A DNA stretch of 64,000 bases from Arenicola marina (Eukaryota; Annelida; Polychaeta; Arenicolidae), in the NCBI GenBank assembly GCA_964019135.1, contig OZ025249.1, positions 33,741,759 to 33,805,758 on the forward strand, in the 5' to 3' direction. The notes under the pieces were generated by a model. That model ran no database searches. It was given only the letters and a program-made list of their open reading frames with translations, and was not told the DNA's origin. Both the position numbers and the translations under genes were made by a program. Below, piece by piece: positions 1-12,215 of this stretch. The stretch's first letter is position 1. Every line of letters starts with the position of its first letter.

Positions 1-639
1 AATGAACTACATATTTACATAAAGTAACCTATTCTCTGTTGATTTGTTACCAATTTGGGAAATGACGTTGCTTGATGCTTGTGCGTTGATAACTTTTCCC
101 TCTGCTGTGTGATTTCTGAGATTTTTTGGCTCTCGCGGACGCCATGTTTTTATTGGGGTTCACGCGCACCGGACGAAATAATCTTTGGGCGCGCGCACAT
201 TTTTGGTTGGGAAATGTAAAGTACGGATTTTACATCACATCAAACAGCATGTCATGATAGTTTAACGGTCGTTTGTTTCAAATGGTCTGACTTTACCAGA
301 TCATTGACATCGTTGCATTAAAATCTTTGAAAGCATAACTTAAGTGGATGTTCTTTCAGCGTTCCATTGATGTTTAATTTGCATTCAAGACCATCTCACC
401 GAGCAAATGACAGCGGGAGGGGTGTGAATCTCGGAATATTTTAAACAGTCAGTGACCCGGCGGGGGGGGGGGGGGGGGAGGGGATGCCTTGTATACAAAG
501 TTGGTGGGAGGGTTCCGTTGGGTGCCTTGATGCCTGAGAGAGTGGATATTTGTGATTAAAAAGATATCCCTATAGAGATATCCCGATGTTTAAAAACTTG
601 TGACCGGGGTGGGAGTGGGGGGCTCTGCAAATGTGCGTT

Positions 640-800
640 CATAGACGGGTTGCCGCGAAAAATTAAAACGCCCCGGCCGAGCGAATTTCGATGGTAAAAC
701 CTCGACCGAGCGGATGGGGGGGGGGCTTTACCGCGGACCCCCCCCCCCCCCTCCCCCCAACCGAGTAATGAATCAAGTACCCTCCCCCCTTCCAGAGCCT
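640..800. repeat. Dispersed repeat, copy A (partner at 47455-47605)
   Basis: This stretch and 47455-47605 share, in the same order and orientation, a run GGGTTGCCG, then AAAAAT, then CGACCGAGCGGAT (GGACCGAGCGGAT in the other copy), then TTTACCGCGG followed by a C run, then an AAGTACCC end. The two copies have diverged and both end in long C homopolymers. The element type is unknown. Confidence 0.55.
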
Positions 801-1874
801 AGCGGCGGCCCCGGCCCAGGCCCGTCACGGTGACAGTGGAGCATGCACGGGCCAACGGTAACGGCCAACGGCAAGTTGTTTGTGCAATTCTTGGTTCAAC
901 GCGGGGAGTACGTAATTTCAGCTTCCGCCGTACGCCGAAGTTACGCTTGTCAGTCTTGCCTCCCCCCCCCCCTCCCCCCCTGTCCCCACCTGCCGAGCTT
1001 GATACCAACAAAGTAGGGGATCTAGTACAAACAGGCGGGGGGCACCACATTCATTGTTGCTTAGGGACGTTTCAGAAAAGCGGGCGGGTGAGGACTCCCG
1101 CCCTTGTGTCAGCCCCTGCTCTCCCTAATTTGTGGGTATTCACGGCATCAGGTGTATTCCCCTCCCTCGGAAACGGATGGGGAATTAACGGTTAAGACGA
1201 GCATCTACCTTTGGAAAATGCCGGAAAAGTAGCAATTGATCCCGCTCCGACAGTCAGCTACCTTTATTCCCGCGGGAGGGGGGGGGGTATTTTTCATCAA
1301 AAATCCACCTTCAGAAATGAAATATTCCTAAAAAAAAGTAAATTCACAAAACCCACATTTCATATGTAAACCAACATTAGAAGAGAATGTCTGGAAATGT
1401 TGGTTACATTTGGGCGGGTACCCCATCAACCCCTTTCATACTATTCATCACGCCGGGGGACCCCGCTGCACGAGGCCAGCGAGGAATCTCTTTCAGTTAC
1501 GGCGAGCACACAATTTGTACGTTAGTGCGCACCGCTTCTTGGCAGGAAGTGCAACTGCAAACATGGCGGAGCTTGATTTGTTTTCGGTTGTTACTGGTGC
1601 AAAGTTGTTGTTTCTCGCGCTCCAGAACGTCTGACAACAATTCTACCGCGCAAAATTAGACGCTAATACCTTTTCCTGGAAGTTATATTGGTAAGAGAGC
1701 GCTGTACAATGTGTAGATTCAAGTAAGCGACGCAAAACGTCCAGGGTGTTGTCGTCGCTTCGCTCTAATGAGCGGGGTGCGCTTGGAAGCAAGACCAGGA
1801 CTACACCTCGGTTTGACCTCGAATGTTGCCAATTATCCGACGCTCTCGCCCATTTTCAGGTAAATTTGTGTTGC

Positions 1875-2645
1875 GATTAAGCGGAATTTGCGATTAAGCG
1901 AAGTTGCGATTAACCGAAGTTGTTCACTTGGGGATGTATCAGTGTATAGGAAATGGCGTTTGGATTTGAAATTTGTTTTAAGGCCAAGGGCGGCAGACAA
2001 CCCGAAAAAAAAAAAATCTATAGATTTCTTTCAATTTTTTTTTTCGTATTGCATATCAGGCGGGCTATCGAAAAATGCAATAAAACAGATACGTCACCGT
2101 GCTTACTTTTCTGTATTTAAGCATTTATTATCCAAGAAAATAACATTGACCATATGAGAAAATTAGCCAAAATTCAGGTTATTTCACCAATTTTGTGCCT
2201 CAGAAAAAAACTGTTCGATAGAAATACCTCAAAAACTTTCTGAATGTTGTCCATTTGTTAGTAAACATAATGATTGAATAATATGTGGGGGTCACCGTAC
2301 TAATTATGTCACTATGATTTCCCAAAACTGCCCCCCCCCGTACCAATATGACTGAAAATGGGATCTTCCTCACAAGGTACATATATAGATAATACTTTTT
2401 GCCCAAGTTTCACTAGATAGATTTCTCTCAAACTCTCTGATTAGTAAATCTCCCTTTTTTTCGCATTAGGCGCCTGCCTGCATGCTCCTCCATTTTCCTT
2501 GATTATCGCTCACAAGTTAGTTCCAGTTCTACTCGCTAGACGCTCATCAGTAGTACATAAAACACTCGCTTGGCGCCTGCCGCACTTGGCCTTAAGCGGA
2601 AGTTGCGATTAACCGAAGTGCGATTAAGTGGCGCGCACTGTATTT
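1875..2645. repeat. Possible DNA-transposon relic with GCGATTAA motifs
   Basis: The motif TTGCGATTAACCGAAG with variants occurs several times at the left edge (1875-1925) and again at the right edge (2592-2625), in the same orientation. The interior is A/T-rich and non-coding. Repeated motifs at both edges suggest the ends of a non-autonomous transposon. I could not find convincing terminal inverted repeats or a target-site duplication, so the class is unassigned. Confidence 0.35.
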
Positions 2646-2883
2646 CACATCATAACGTTCTCGTTAATATCATTTGACACAATCCGTATAGATCAGCTAA
2701 TCTGAAGCAAAAGAACTTCAGAAACAAAGAACTGAAAATGTCTAAAATACGCCTAAAGCGCAAAAAAGAAATAACGGTGAAAAAATGGACCAAGAAGCCT
2801 GGTGGTATTTTAAAAACATTTTTTTTATTTCCTTGTCCGGCATAGATACATGGACTTACGTTACTGTACGAGTCATTGCGGCG

Positions 2884-3017
2884 ATCCTGCAGTTTCTGAC
2901 CTGATTATCGCCCACACAAGAAAGTTTATATCCCTATCATAGATCTATAAGCAGATAAGCTTGACTCTAGCATATAAGCTTGAGCGATAATAGGGATCAG
3001 GTCAGAAACTGCAGGAT
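2884..3017. mobile_element. Short inverted-repeat element (MITE-like)
   Basis: The left arm begins ATCCTGCAGTTTCTGACCTG and the right arm is its reverse complement, ending CTGCAGGAT at 3017; the arms also share ATTATCGC / GCGATAAT. The interior contains an AAGCTTGA / TATAAGCTTG palindromic core. With total length about 134 bp and no coding capacity it fits a MITE. I could not fix a target-site duplication with confidence. Confidence 0.6.
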
Positions 3018-3401
3018 GGCCATCATTGCCGTCATAACCTCAGCATCACACAGCAACATACATATAGATCTATATACACAATATTAATACTACAAAAGAT
3101 TATCAAGTTGGTAGTGAATATCGCCATACGAACCCGCTTGTGTGCCAGGTATACTTTTACAAGCGCAGACGTACGGCCCATATCTTCATTAGTTTCTAAC
3201 ACACTTTCCCCATATTTCCTACCTTCAATTGTTTAGATCTAGTTCCCTTGGCCGGACTTTTAGCTTTTTCACGAATGCCAATCGACAATATTTTATAGAG
3301 CCTCCCTTAATGAAAATACGCGATATTTTCGGTTACCAGTGTTGAATGGTTAAATGTAAATAAATACACGTGGTCATTCTCCGGAAACTGACGATCGGAT
3401 T

Positions 3402-3545
3402 TGACGTCACATTCGGCTCGCGTGACGTAGGCCTCGGCATGGCTATCCCAGCTGTCAGTGCGCACACTTTACAATGTCTGGATGTCCGCCATTCTGGTGG
3501 CTGAGCACGGTCACTCGACTGGCAAATTCAGCTATATAAATAGGC
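3402..3545 (+). promoter_or_regulatory. Candidate MED26 promoter
   Basis: A perfect palindromic cAMP-response element TGACGTCA lies at 3402-3409 with a half-site TGACG at 3423-3427. A YY1-like CCGCCATT is at 3486-3493. A TATA-like TATATAAATA at about 3532-3541 sits only about 20-28 bases before the MED26 start codon at 3560. If that TATA were used, transcription would begin almost at the ATG, so it is probably fortuitous or gives an extremely short leader. All of this is motif matching. Confidence 0.45.
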
Positions 3546-3559
3546 TTTCAACAGCCTAA

Positions 3560-6500
3560 ATGCAGTACAGTCCTGCCGAGTTAAAGGACAAGTTACTCGA
3601 GGCCCTAGATAAGGATAATAATGTAAGCTGGGCATCGATTACATGTATTTATCTACTAATTTCAGCCTTTTGCATCTCTCGGTTCGAAATCAAGACAACT
3701 TCGCGTTGGATGCCTGTGGAAAACTGTTGACTAACGGAGAATATCACATGCGATATTCGCAAGTTTCGTCGCGAAATAGGTCTTCAAACGTGGCCTGTTG
3801 ATAGTTTTTGATACTGGCTACCTTGTGGGTGCATCTTATTCGTTGTTTGTGTCCAGAATAAGGTGGGATGGTGTGCGGCCGGAGCAACATAAATGGTCTC
3901 TTCGTGGAAATGGTCGCCAACCAACTGCGGCGTGGTTCACGCAAACAAGGCCAGGGGTCACTGCGATCGCCCTGCCTGAGCGGCTGGGGCGAAGAAGCAG
4001 ACAGCTGTCTGCTTACGCTACAAAATGTTCAAATCTAAGCGACGTTAGTCACGGAGACACTGCTAGATGAGGGAAATATATAATATTAACTGTAGTGTTT
4101 TCCAACTGACTGATGCTGGGCAAGATAATAATTATCAGGCTCATGTATAATGTATTTATTGCATGTTATGTAATAGAAAGCATGGTACTAATGCAGAACT
4201 TGGCAGTTGCACTGTGGCTGCTGTCACAGTCGCAATTTTGAACAACACCAGATACCAAATTTAGTTTTTCTATCCAAATGTTACTGTAGAGTATCAATAA
4301 GTATTATCAATCAGTAATAAAATATTAATAGGTAAAGCTTCTGTATATTTTTGTATTGATTAAACCAATGAAATTTAAAATATTAAACCTAGATAAGCTT
4401 GTATCTTATTAATTGGTAAGGCATAATCTTTAATTCCTTACTTTAATTACATACATTTAGTATGTAAATGAAATATTTTTAGATTTGTTAGTATCGATTA
4501 AATTATCATTAGTGAACAGAATTGATAATTATTAAAAAATATATAAAATAACTTAATATAATTGTAAATAAGTATAGAAAGTTGAAGTTTGTTTGCTATA
4601 AGGAATGCACCTAGTACGTTATATTTATTATTTATCTTCATGCTATAGATCTATATATATTATATGCAGTAAACCATATCTCGAACATGTCAATTCTCTA
4701 AGAATATATTTGTAGTATATAATATCTAAATAGTTATGTATTTTTTTAATAGTTTTATTAAAGAATATATAGCAGTACTCTTTACATAAATTCAATATAA
4801 TTTATCACTTAATTAAAAAAAAAAGTGAACTGAATAGATTGTGTGACTTTCAAAGATGTTATTTATAACTTCTATTATACCACTTCAGTGATTCTAATAG
4901 GTATGCCAGCTGTCAAGTCCCAGTGTCCCAGAGTTCCTTAAAATGATGAGACATCTGAACGATAATGGGACATTAATTGAACTGAAATGTTGCGTAGTGT
5001 GCTCATTATATTTACGATGTGTTGGCATATCCCCACACAGCTAAATGAAATACGTCATTTGAAATTTGTGTGCGACAAATAATGCAGCTTATGTTTCAGT
5101 GGACAAGTGTAATCACAAATTTGTAGTTTAGCTTTAGATAAATAGTTCCCAATGGTATGATATAGTCCTTAGATACCCCAGAGCCATAGACATTTGAGGC
5201 CTTACTTATCATCATCCCAACTGTCATGCATAATATAAAATCTTCAATGAGCATTTATTCATTGTTCTATTTGCATCTTCATTTATTCATCCCGTCAACC
5301 AATCTTTTAAGTTTGACATGAAGGCTTTCAGCATCGATTCAAATTCTTGAGAAGATCTAGCATCTCAAAAGAGGGGTTTGGTTCGTCTAGTGCAAGAGGG
5401 AATAGCCCACCATGACAGACTCTGGTTTCTGAGAAACTGGATTTGAAATGCCAATCTAGGCATCCAGTAAGCATAAAACCTAGACAAAATGACAGGTTAT
5501 TGATGCTGTGACCGAGGTAAGCTGTGTCGATCACAAAACAATTCTTACTACTTAATTCAAAACAAAAGCTGCAAATGCAGACAAACAGATGCCAACCATG
5601 AACCAATCCTCACCCTACATCGTTCAACCTGAGTGTTTGCACACCACTGAGCTAATCAGTGTCCATGTATAGTAGACCCTGCTTTATATGGCTTCCAGGT
5701 GCAGAAAACCAAAACTATATTTAAGGTAGGAAACAGTATAATAAAGAGATGCCCCAGAACAGCAGAAGATAATTGTATGTCCAGCTGTCTGCCTTTAATA
5801 GCTGTCTATTGTCTCTCAGTTAGGCCGTTAGTTACATTATCCAACCTTGTCAGCTGGTCCCATGGAAGGTCCTATTAACCTGATACAATATCATAGATAC
5901 AGTAGATCTACACATAGTACATTCAGATTTTTAAGGTTATGTGTTATGTAAGACATGTTACTGATGCTATTCAAATTTTAGATCTCTTCTAAATGGTGGC
6001 TTTCCTTGTGGTCTCAAATCTGGCTGTTACTTATGTTTTTTTTCTTTTTTTGGGTATCTTTTGTTTGAGTCATTTAGAGAAGCTTAAACTTATTTACCAA
6101 TGCCAAATATGTAAGTTTTGCTGTCCCATGTTTGGTCCTGTACACAAATATAGCACCCACAAAGGATGTGACAGGGTATATATTTTTGCACCAAAATGTA
6201 GCCTGTATTTATATTGCCTCTTCTGGTTATGGAACCATTAACAGAACTAATTCTGGCATGTTTGCAGTGCAGACAACAAACACACAAAGATCCACATGGG
6301 TAAAATCCCACCTGTGTAGGATAATGGTGCCGTATATTCTCTATTCTGGACATTTTATCTGTTCTGTTTTCAAGTACTGTAACCCTCTCCATTTCTATCC
6401 AATCACTACCGGTAATGCCCAATAGTTGTTCTTTCAAATCTGGTTTGCCCTGCGGTCTCTCTGACATCTTGCCCTGCTATCTTTCCTGTGGCAGTTTGCC

Positions 6501-9500
6501 TTGCTGTCTTTCCTGTGGCAGTTTGCCCTGTTGTCTCTCCTCTGGCAGTTTGTCATGCTGTCTCTCCTCTGGCAGTTTGCCTTGCTGTCTCTCCTCTGGC
6601 ACTTTACCTGCTGTCTCTCCTCTGGCAGTTTGCCCTGCTGCCTTTCCTCTGACAGTTTTCCCTGCTGTCTCTCCTCTGACCGTTTGCCCTGCTGTCTCTG
6701 GTAGTTGTTCATGCTGTCTCTCCTCTGGCAGTTTGCCCTGCTGTCTCTCCTGACAGTTTGCCCTGCTATCTCTCCTCTGACAGTTTGCCCTGCTATCTCT
6801 CCTCTGACAGTTTGCCTTGCTGTCTTTCCTGTGGCAGTTTGCCTTGCTGTCACTCCTCTGGCAGTTTGCCCTGCTGTCTCTCGTCTGATAGTTTGCCCTG
6901 CTGTCTCTCTGGCAGTTTGCCCTGCTATCTTCCCTGTGGCAGTTTGCCCTGCTGTCTCTCCTCTGGCAGTTTGCCCTGCTGTCTTTTCTGTGGCAGTTTG
7001 CCCTGCTGTCTTTCCTGTGGCAGTTTGCCCTGCTGTCTCTCCTCTAGCAGTTTGCCCTGCTGTCTCTCCTCTGGCAGTTTGGCTTGCTGTCTCTCCTCTG
7101 GCAGTTTGCCTTGCTGTCTCTCCTCTGGCAGTTTGTCATGCTGTCTCTCTGGCAGTTTGCCTTGCTGTCTCTCCTCTAGCAGTTTGCTCTGCTGTCTGGC
7201 AGTTTGCCCTGCTGTCTATTCTCTGACAGTTTGCCTTGCTTTCTCTGGCAGTTTACCCTGCTATCTCTCCTCTGGCAGTTTATCATACTGTCTCTACTCT
7301 TTTCATGCCATGCTATTGCATTGTCAAGGTATATCCAGTGTAACTTGTGACAAATATGCAATTATAGTGTTTCCATGGTAGGTTACTATTTTTTATCAGT
7401 AATTGTTCATGAGATCCTTATCACATTGCACAAGGTCAATTTGTTTGTTCCGCACTGTTGTGTAGTTTAATATAATGTATGGCAGATATAATGTTCCCAA
7501 CTACCAATTAAATTTGTATCAGAATAAAAACAGGAGTAACAACCACAGGCCCATTCTATATCAGTGCCAAAAAAACCCCAGCACTTACCAAACTGAACCA
7601 GCAACCACAAACCATAAGTAAATATTAATATAATCTTCACACTGTGTTTCCCTCTTACATCTGTCACGTTCTCTTCCCATGGGAATCTTCCTGGCTCAGA
7701 TGATATCAGCTGCATATAAACAGACTATGGTCATGCATCCTGGCACCTCCTTCTAGGGCATGTTTCATGCTATCACATCACATTGTCACCTGTTTTTTGG
7801 CCCTGTTTAATGTACATGTATACACATATGGCTTAAAACACTCAACAGTTTATTGTCACTTTGTATTAAAGCTGTTCTGGACTGCAGCGAATAACTGGAA
7901 ACTGCAGACTGAAATCGCGAGCATTTTTGCTGGCTGTGTAAAATATTCTTTTTAGTATATGTTATTTCCTTTGTTTCAGGTGGTTGACATGTGCAAAGTG
8001 TTGGAGGTTCTCTCCATACTGGAGAAGTATCCCATCACAAAGGAGGCTTTGGAAGTAGGATATTTGTTGTTACATGCAGTTCTCTAAAAATTGGTGTAAC
8101 TTGTATTTATTTAGTGCATAAATGTCACCCTTTCCATCAATTTTGTATGCATAGAATGAGGAATTGTATCACGTTCAAAATCTTTCAAAATCTATCCTTG
8201 GTATGTATAGTGTATAGGTCAAATTATTGTAATGACCACAAAGTTACTTTCGATAACTGTGAGCATATTCGTTTCCCTTCTACAACATTTCCAGTTTTAT
8301 AAGATTACTGTTTATTAGTAAATATTATAATATTATTAAAGTGGATGTTGTTTTCATACATACACATTTTGTAAGCTTGGACGCTTTGGGTGTAATGTAC
8401 ATGCATGTTCTTATATGCCAAATATCTGTTTAATGAAATCTATTGTAATGATTCTCTTCAGCAAACACGGATTGGAAAGCTTGTCAATGAGTTACGAAGA
8501 AAGACCTCAAACAAAGATCTGGCCAGGAGGGCCAAAAACCTTGTCAGAAAATGGCAGCAATATGTTTCTAGTGGAGGGGTTACCGCCCCGGCTTCGACGC
8601 CACAACGAGGGATCAACGGGGGCCGAATAACCCCTGTTTTCGGGGGTGTTGCTGGCGGCGGCGGCGGCAGCACCCTCCCCTCTCACGTTACCAGTAGCTG
8701 CAGGCCTGCCAGCCCTGCCAGCCGGCCCTCCACCCCGGCCAACAACAAATCAAATGTGTTTCCCCCCACCAGCCTTCCCACGCTGTCCTATATCTCGGCG
8801 ACCAGTCGACCGGGCACGCCGTCGTCGGGGTTACAGTCGCGGCTGTCCCCGCGCCTGGCCCAGGCCGTGCGCACCGCCCTGCCCGGCAGCAAGCCGGCCA
8901 GCCCCGCCGCCTTCGTCGCCGACTCCAAGGCCAGACTTAGCCCCGACTTGGGGCCCAAGAACAACATCAGCCGCCCCGGGACGCCGACCGAGTCGCTGTC
9001 CAAGGTCAACGTGGCTAACAAGCGCAAGAGGAGGGGGGACGAGGACCCCTCGCCCACTTCCGATGTCGCCGTGCCTGCCAAACGTCCAGTCAATAATGAT
9101 CCCCTATCCCATCGCCAGCACGGCTCTTTAGCGGATGTCGCTCTCTCGAATAGCGACGGCCTCTGCAACGGCCTCGTGTCTGGCGGTTTACACCATACCC
9201 TGAGCGCTGACAACTTGTCTGTTTATGCTGAAGAGAGGGCATTAGCGCACCACAACAGCGTCAATGCTGTTGGCACCTCTTGTAATACTTCTGTGATGAA
9301 GGGAGACCAGGGCGCGACGACGCCGCAGTCTGGTCTCGCCTTGAGACGGAACGCGTCCTGTCTCACGGTCCAGACTGATTCCAGTGCAGATGTGATACGC
9401 GCCGAGACGCCGGGGTCCGGCTTGGACACGCCGCGATCAGACCGCACCCCGTCGGTCGCCCGGAGTCCCAAAGTCAAGACGACGGCCCAGTTGATCCAGA

Positions 9501-10243
9501 GGCTCCACACCAACTACGGCCTGACGCTCCGGAGCAGCGAGACGGTGACGAAGATCGCGCTGAATCAGATCGAGAAGGAGCCGGACTACCTTCCCGAGTC
9601 TGTGGTGCCGGCGGGAGCCAAGCCCCGGCCACGCCGCAAGCCCGGCACCGTGCCCCCGAGCTCCTCCGACAAGGCTCTCAGCGAAACCAAAAACGAAATG
9701 GTGCGGAAATTCCTCCAATCCTCCATCCCCGCCTCGCCGTCGCCGTCGGAGGTTGATCTCCTGAACTTGATCAAGATGGATCAAAAACATGCGGAATCTC
9801 CGGAGGCCGACTCCGGCGCGGCGTCGGTGTCGGAAAACAACGGCGTTCGGTTGCTGTGCAGCGCCCAGTCGCGGTCGGCGTCGCCGGCGGACGCGTTACT
9901 ACGTCTCCGTGGCAACAAGCACTCGGGCGGCCGCGGCCACTCGGGACAGACCAACGGTCACTCGGCCCCGGCCGTGCGGGACGTAGACCCCTGGTCGCTG
10001 CTGCCACCTCTCGACCTGGACAGTATTAACTGGGACGAGGACGAGGCGACCGAGGCGCCGCCGCCCGAGCCACCGGAAGTGACGGACGAGGTCCTGGACC
10101 GGCTGGAGACGGACCAATGGGAAGGGGTCAACGGACGGACAGACGCGGACGGGGCGTGGCGCAGTTGGACGAATACTTATTCGATGCCCTCCTTCGACGC
10201 CGAGCCTTTACACATATTACCCTATGTTAACATAGACGACTGA
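3560..10243 (+). CDS. MED26: Mediator complex subunit 26 (three exons)
   Basis: Coding exons are 3560-3622, 7980-8054 and 8462-10243, all joined in phase 0 at canonical sites (AAT|GTAAGC, TTTCAG|GTG, GAA|GTAGGA, CTTCAG|CAA). They give 639 residues; human MED26 is about 600. Residues 1-85 form the TFIIS N-terminal (LW) domain, with VVDMCKVLEVLSILEKYPIT from exon 2 and RIGKLVNELRRKT from exon 3. In known MED26 proteins this domain recruits elongation factors to RNA polymerase II. The middle is a long disordered Ser/Pro/Ala-rich linker. The C-terminus carries LPPLDLDSINW and ends HILPYVNIDD, matching the conserved Mediator-binding tail. Exon 3 is strikingly GC-rich compared with exons 1-2 and the introns. 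Exon 1 is only 21 codons. The start is the first ATG after the candidate promoter, and the family's short N-terminus fits it. The gene converges on STIL. Confidence 0.95.
3623..6440 (+). other. MED26 intron 1, first part
   Basis: A/T-rich intronic DNA between MED26 exons 1 and 2. Open frames at 3798-4070, 5328-5606 (minus) and 5993-6241 show no domain and no conserved motif. I see no RNA gene or defined transposon. Confidence 0.55.
6465..7300 (+). repeat. 27-bp minisatellite in MED26 intron 1
   Basis: About 30 tandem copies of a 27-bp unit, typically CTGTCTCTCCTCTGGCAG followed by TTTGCCCTG, with some units shortened by 3-12 bases. Read on the MED26 sense strand, each unit is a pyrimidine tract ending in CAG, so it resembles a 3' splice site. 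Because 27 is divisible by three and the unit has no stop, long Leu/Ser/Cys-rich open frames run through it on both strands. These frames are a consequence of the repeat and not genes. The array lies about 700 bases upstream of the real exon-2 acceptor at 7979. Confidence 0.9.
7301..7979 (+). other. MED26 intron 1, last part
   Basis: Ordinary intronic sequence between the minisatellite and the exon-2 acceptor TTTGTTTCAG ending at 7979. Nothing else is recognisable. Confidence 0.6.
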
Positions 10244-10690
10244 CCGACTCTCGCGTAGGAAACCGGAGACGTCACGCGTTGTGTATTTATTAACTTGGGT
10301 AAGCAGGTCATGGAGGGTGGGGGTGAGGGCTAGGGAGGGGAGACTGGGGGCGGCGGGGGGGGGGGCGGAGATGCCAAAGCGTTGTGGTCTGGGACGATAA
10401 GCTTTGTTGCCTGCTGGCCCCACACGTTAGCACTGCACGTGACGAATGAATGAATGGTCTCTAAATCTCCTGAATGATGTTAACAGAGTGCGCAGTCGGT
10501 TGTTCGCCTGGGCTTTTTTTTTCTCTCTGTCTCTGCAAGAAGAAAGGCTAATTTGCCCAGTTGTCCAAGTCTTAACTGTTGTGTTCATTGATCGTTAATT
10601 ACCCTGGACTGGCACTATATAGAAATGTGAGTCCTGTTGGTTAATACGTATGTACTTCGGTGAGTCTGATGATGGTTTGAGTGTCAACCG
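10244..10690 (+). other. Probable MED26 3' untranslated region
   Basis: Non-coding sequence following the MED26 stop, including a G-rich run at 10350-10370. No AATAAA was seen in this piece, so the mRNA end is not fixed and may lie within or beyond the following minisatellite. Confidence 0.45.
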
Positions 10691-12215
10691 TTCTGTGACC
10701 CGTTTCCCTGCAGTAACAGTGAGGTGTAGCAGTTCCCGTCTCCATGCTGTGACAGTGAGGTGTAGCAGCTTCCCGTCTCAATGCTGTGACGGTGAGGTGT
10801 AGCAGCTTCCGATCTCCATACTGTGACGGGAGGTGTAGCAGCTTCCCGTCTCCATGCAATAACTGAGGTGTAGCAGCTTCCCGTTTTCATGCAGTAACTG
10901 AGGTGTAGAAGCTTCCCGTCTCCATGCAGTAACTGAGGTGTAGCAGCTTCCGGTCTCCATATTGTGAGGTGTAGCATCTTCACGGCTCCTTACTGTGACA
11001 GTGAGGCGTAGCAGCTTCCCGTCTCACGCCGTGACGGTGAGGTGTAGCAGTTTCCCGTCTCCATACTGTGACGGTGAGGTGTAGCAGCTTCCGGTCTCCA
11101 ATAAGTGAGAGGTGTAGCATTTTCACGGCTCCATACTGTGACAGTGAGGTGTAGCAGCTTCCCGTCTCCATACTGTGACGGTGAGGTGTAGCAGCTTCCG
11201 GTCTCCATATTGTGAGAGGTGTAGCATCTTTACGTCTCCATGTAGTGACGGTGAGGTGTATCATTTTCACGTCTTCATACTGTGACCGGTGTAGCAGCTT
11301 CCCGTCTCCATACTGTGACGGTGAGGTGTAGCAGCTTCCGGTCTCCATATTGTGAGAGGTGTAGCATCTTTACGTCTCCATGTAGTGACGGTGAGGTGTA
11401 TCATTTTCACGTCTTCATACTGTGACCGGTGTAGCTGCTTACCGTCTCCATACTGTGACGGTGAGGTGTAGCAGCTTCCCGTCTCCATACTGTGACAGTG
11501 AGGTTTAGCAGCTTCTCGCCTCCATACTGTGACGGTGAGGTGTAGCAGCTTCCCGTCTCCATACTGTGGCAGTGAGGTGTAGCAGCTTTCCGTCTCCATA
11601 CTGTGACGGTGAGGTGTAGCAGCTTTCCGTCTCCATACTGTGACAGTGAGGTGTAGCAGCTTCCTGTCTCCATACTGTGACAGTGAGGTGTAGCAGCTAC
11701 CCGTCTCCATACTGTGACAGTGAGGTGTAGCAGCTTCCCGTCTCCATATTGTGAGAGGTGTAGCATCTTCACGTCTCCATGCAGTGACGGTGAGGTGTAT
11801 CATTTTCACGTCTCCATACTGTGACAGTGAGGTGTAGCAGCTTCCCGTCACCATGCAGTAACAGTGAGGTGTAGCAGCTTCCCGTCTCCATACTCTGACG
11901 GTGTAGTGTAGCAGCTTCCCGTCTCCATACTATGACAGTGAGGTGTAGCAGCTTCCCGTCTCCATACTGTGACGGTGAGGTGTAGCAGCTTCCCGTCTCC
12001 ATACTATGACTGAGGTGTAGCAGCTTTCCGTCTCCATACTGTGACAGTGAGGTGTAGCAGCTTCCCGTCTCCATACTATGACAGTGACGGGTAGCAGCTT
12101 CCCGTCTCCATACTGTGACAGTGAGGTGTAGCAGTTTCCCGTCTCCATACTGTGACGGTGAAGTGTAGCAGCTTCCCGTCTCCATACTGTGACAGCGATT
12201 TGTAGCAGTTTCCCA
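10691..12215. repeat. 37-bp minisatellite downstream of MED26
   Basis: About 40 tandem copies of a 37-bp unit whose typical form reads GTGAGGTGTAGCAGCTTCCC then GTCTCCATACTGTGACG. Many copies are shortened to about 27-33 bp or carry substitutions (ATCTTCAC or ATTTTCAC for GCTTCCC). Higher-order blocks recur, for example 11200-11280 and 11340-11420 are nearly identical. Minus-strand open frames of up to 195 codons are produced purely by the repeat. It lies between the convergent MED26 and STIL genes and may be part of the MED26 3' UTR. Confidence 0.9.

Larger units (their letters stand above)
1..3400. other. Gene-free upstream region
   Basis: No reading frame here resembles a known protein or has believable splice sites. 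The stretch contains G and C homopolymer runs (about 461-480, 716-726, 737-756, 961-978), A/T-rich DNA and the repeat relics listed separately. The short open frames at 830-1195 and 1387-1659 lack recognisable domains, and I regard them as chance. Confidence 0.6.

Noticed and set aside
6415-7381. Long Cys/Leu/Pro/Ser-rich open frames on both strands
   Set aside because: Produced by a 27-bp repeat without stops; no start context, domain or conservation, and located in a MED26 intron.
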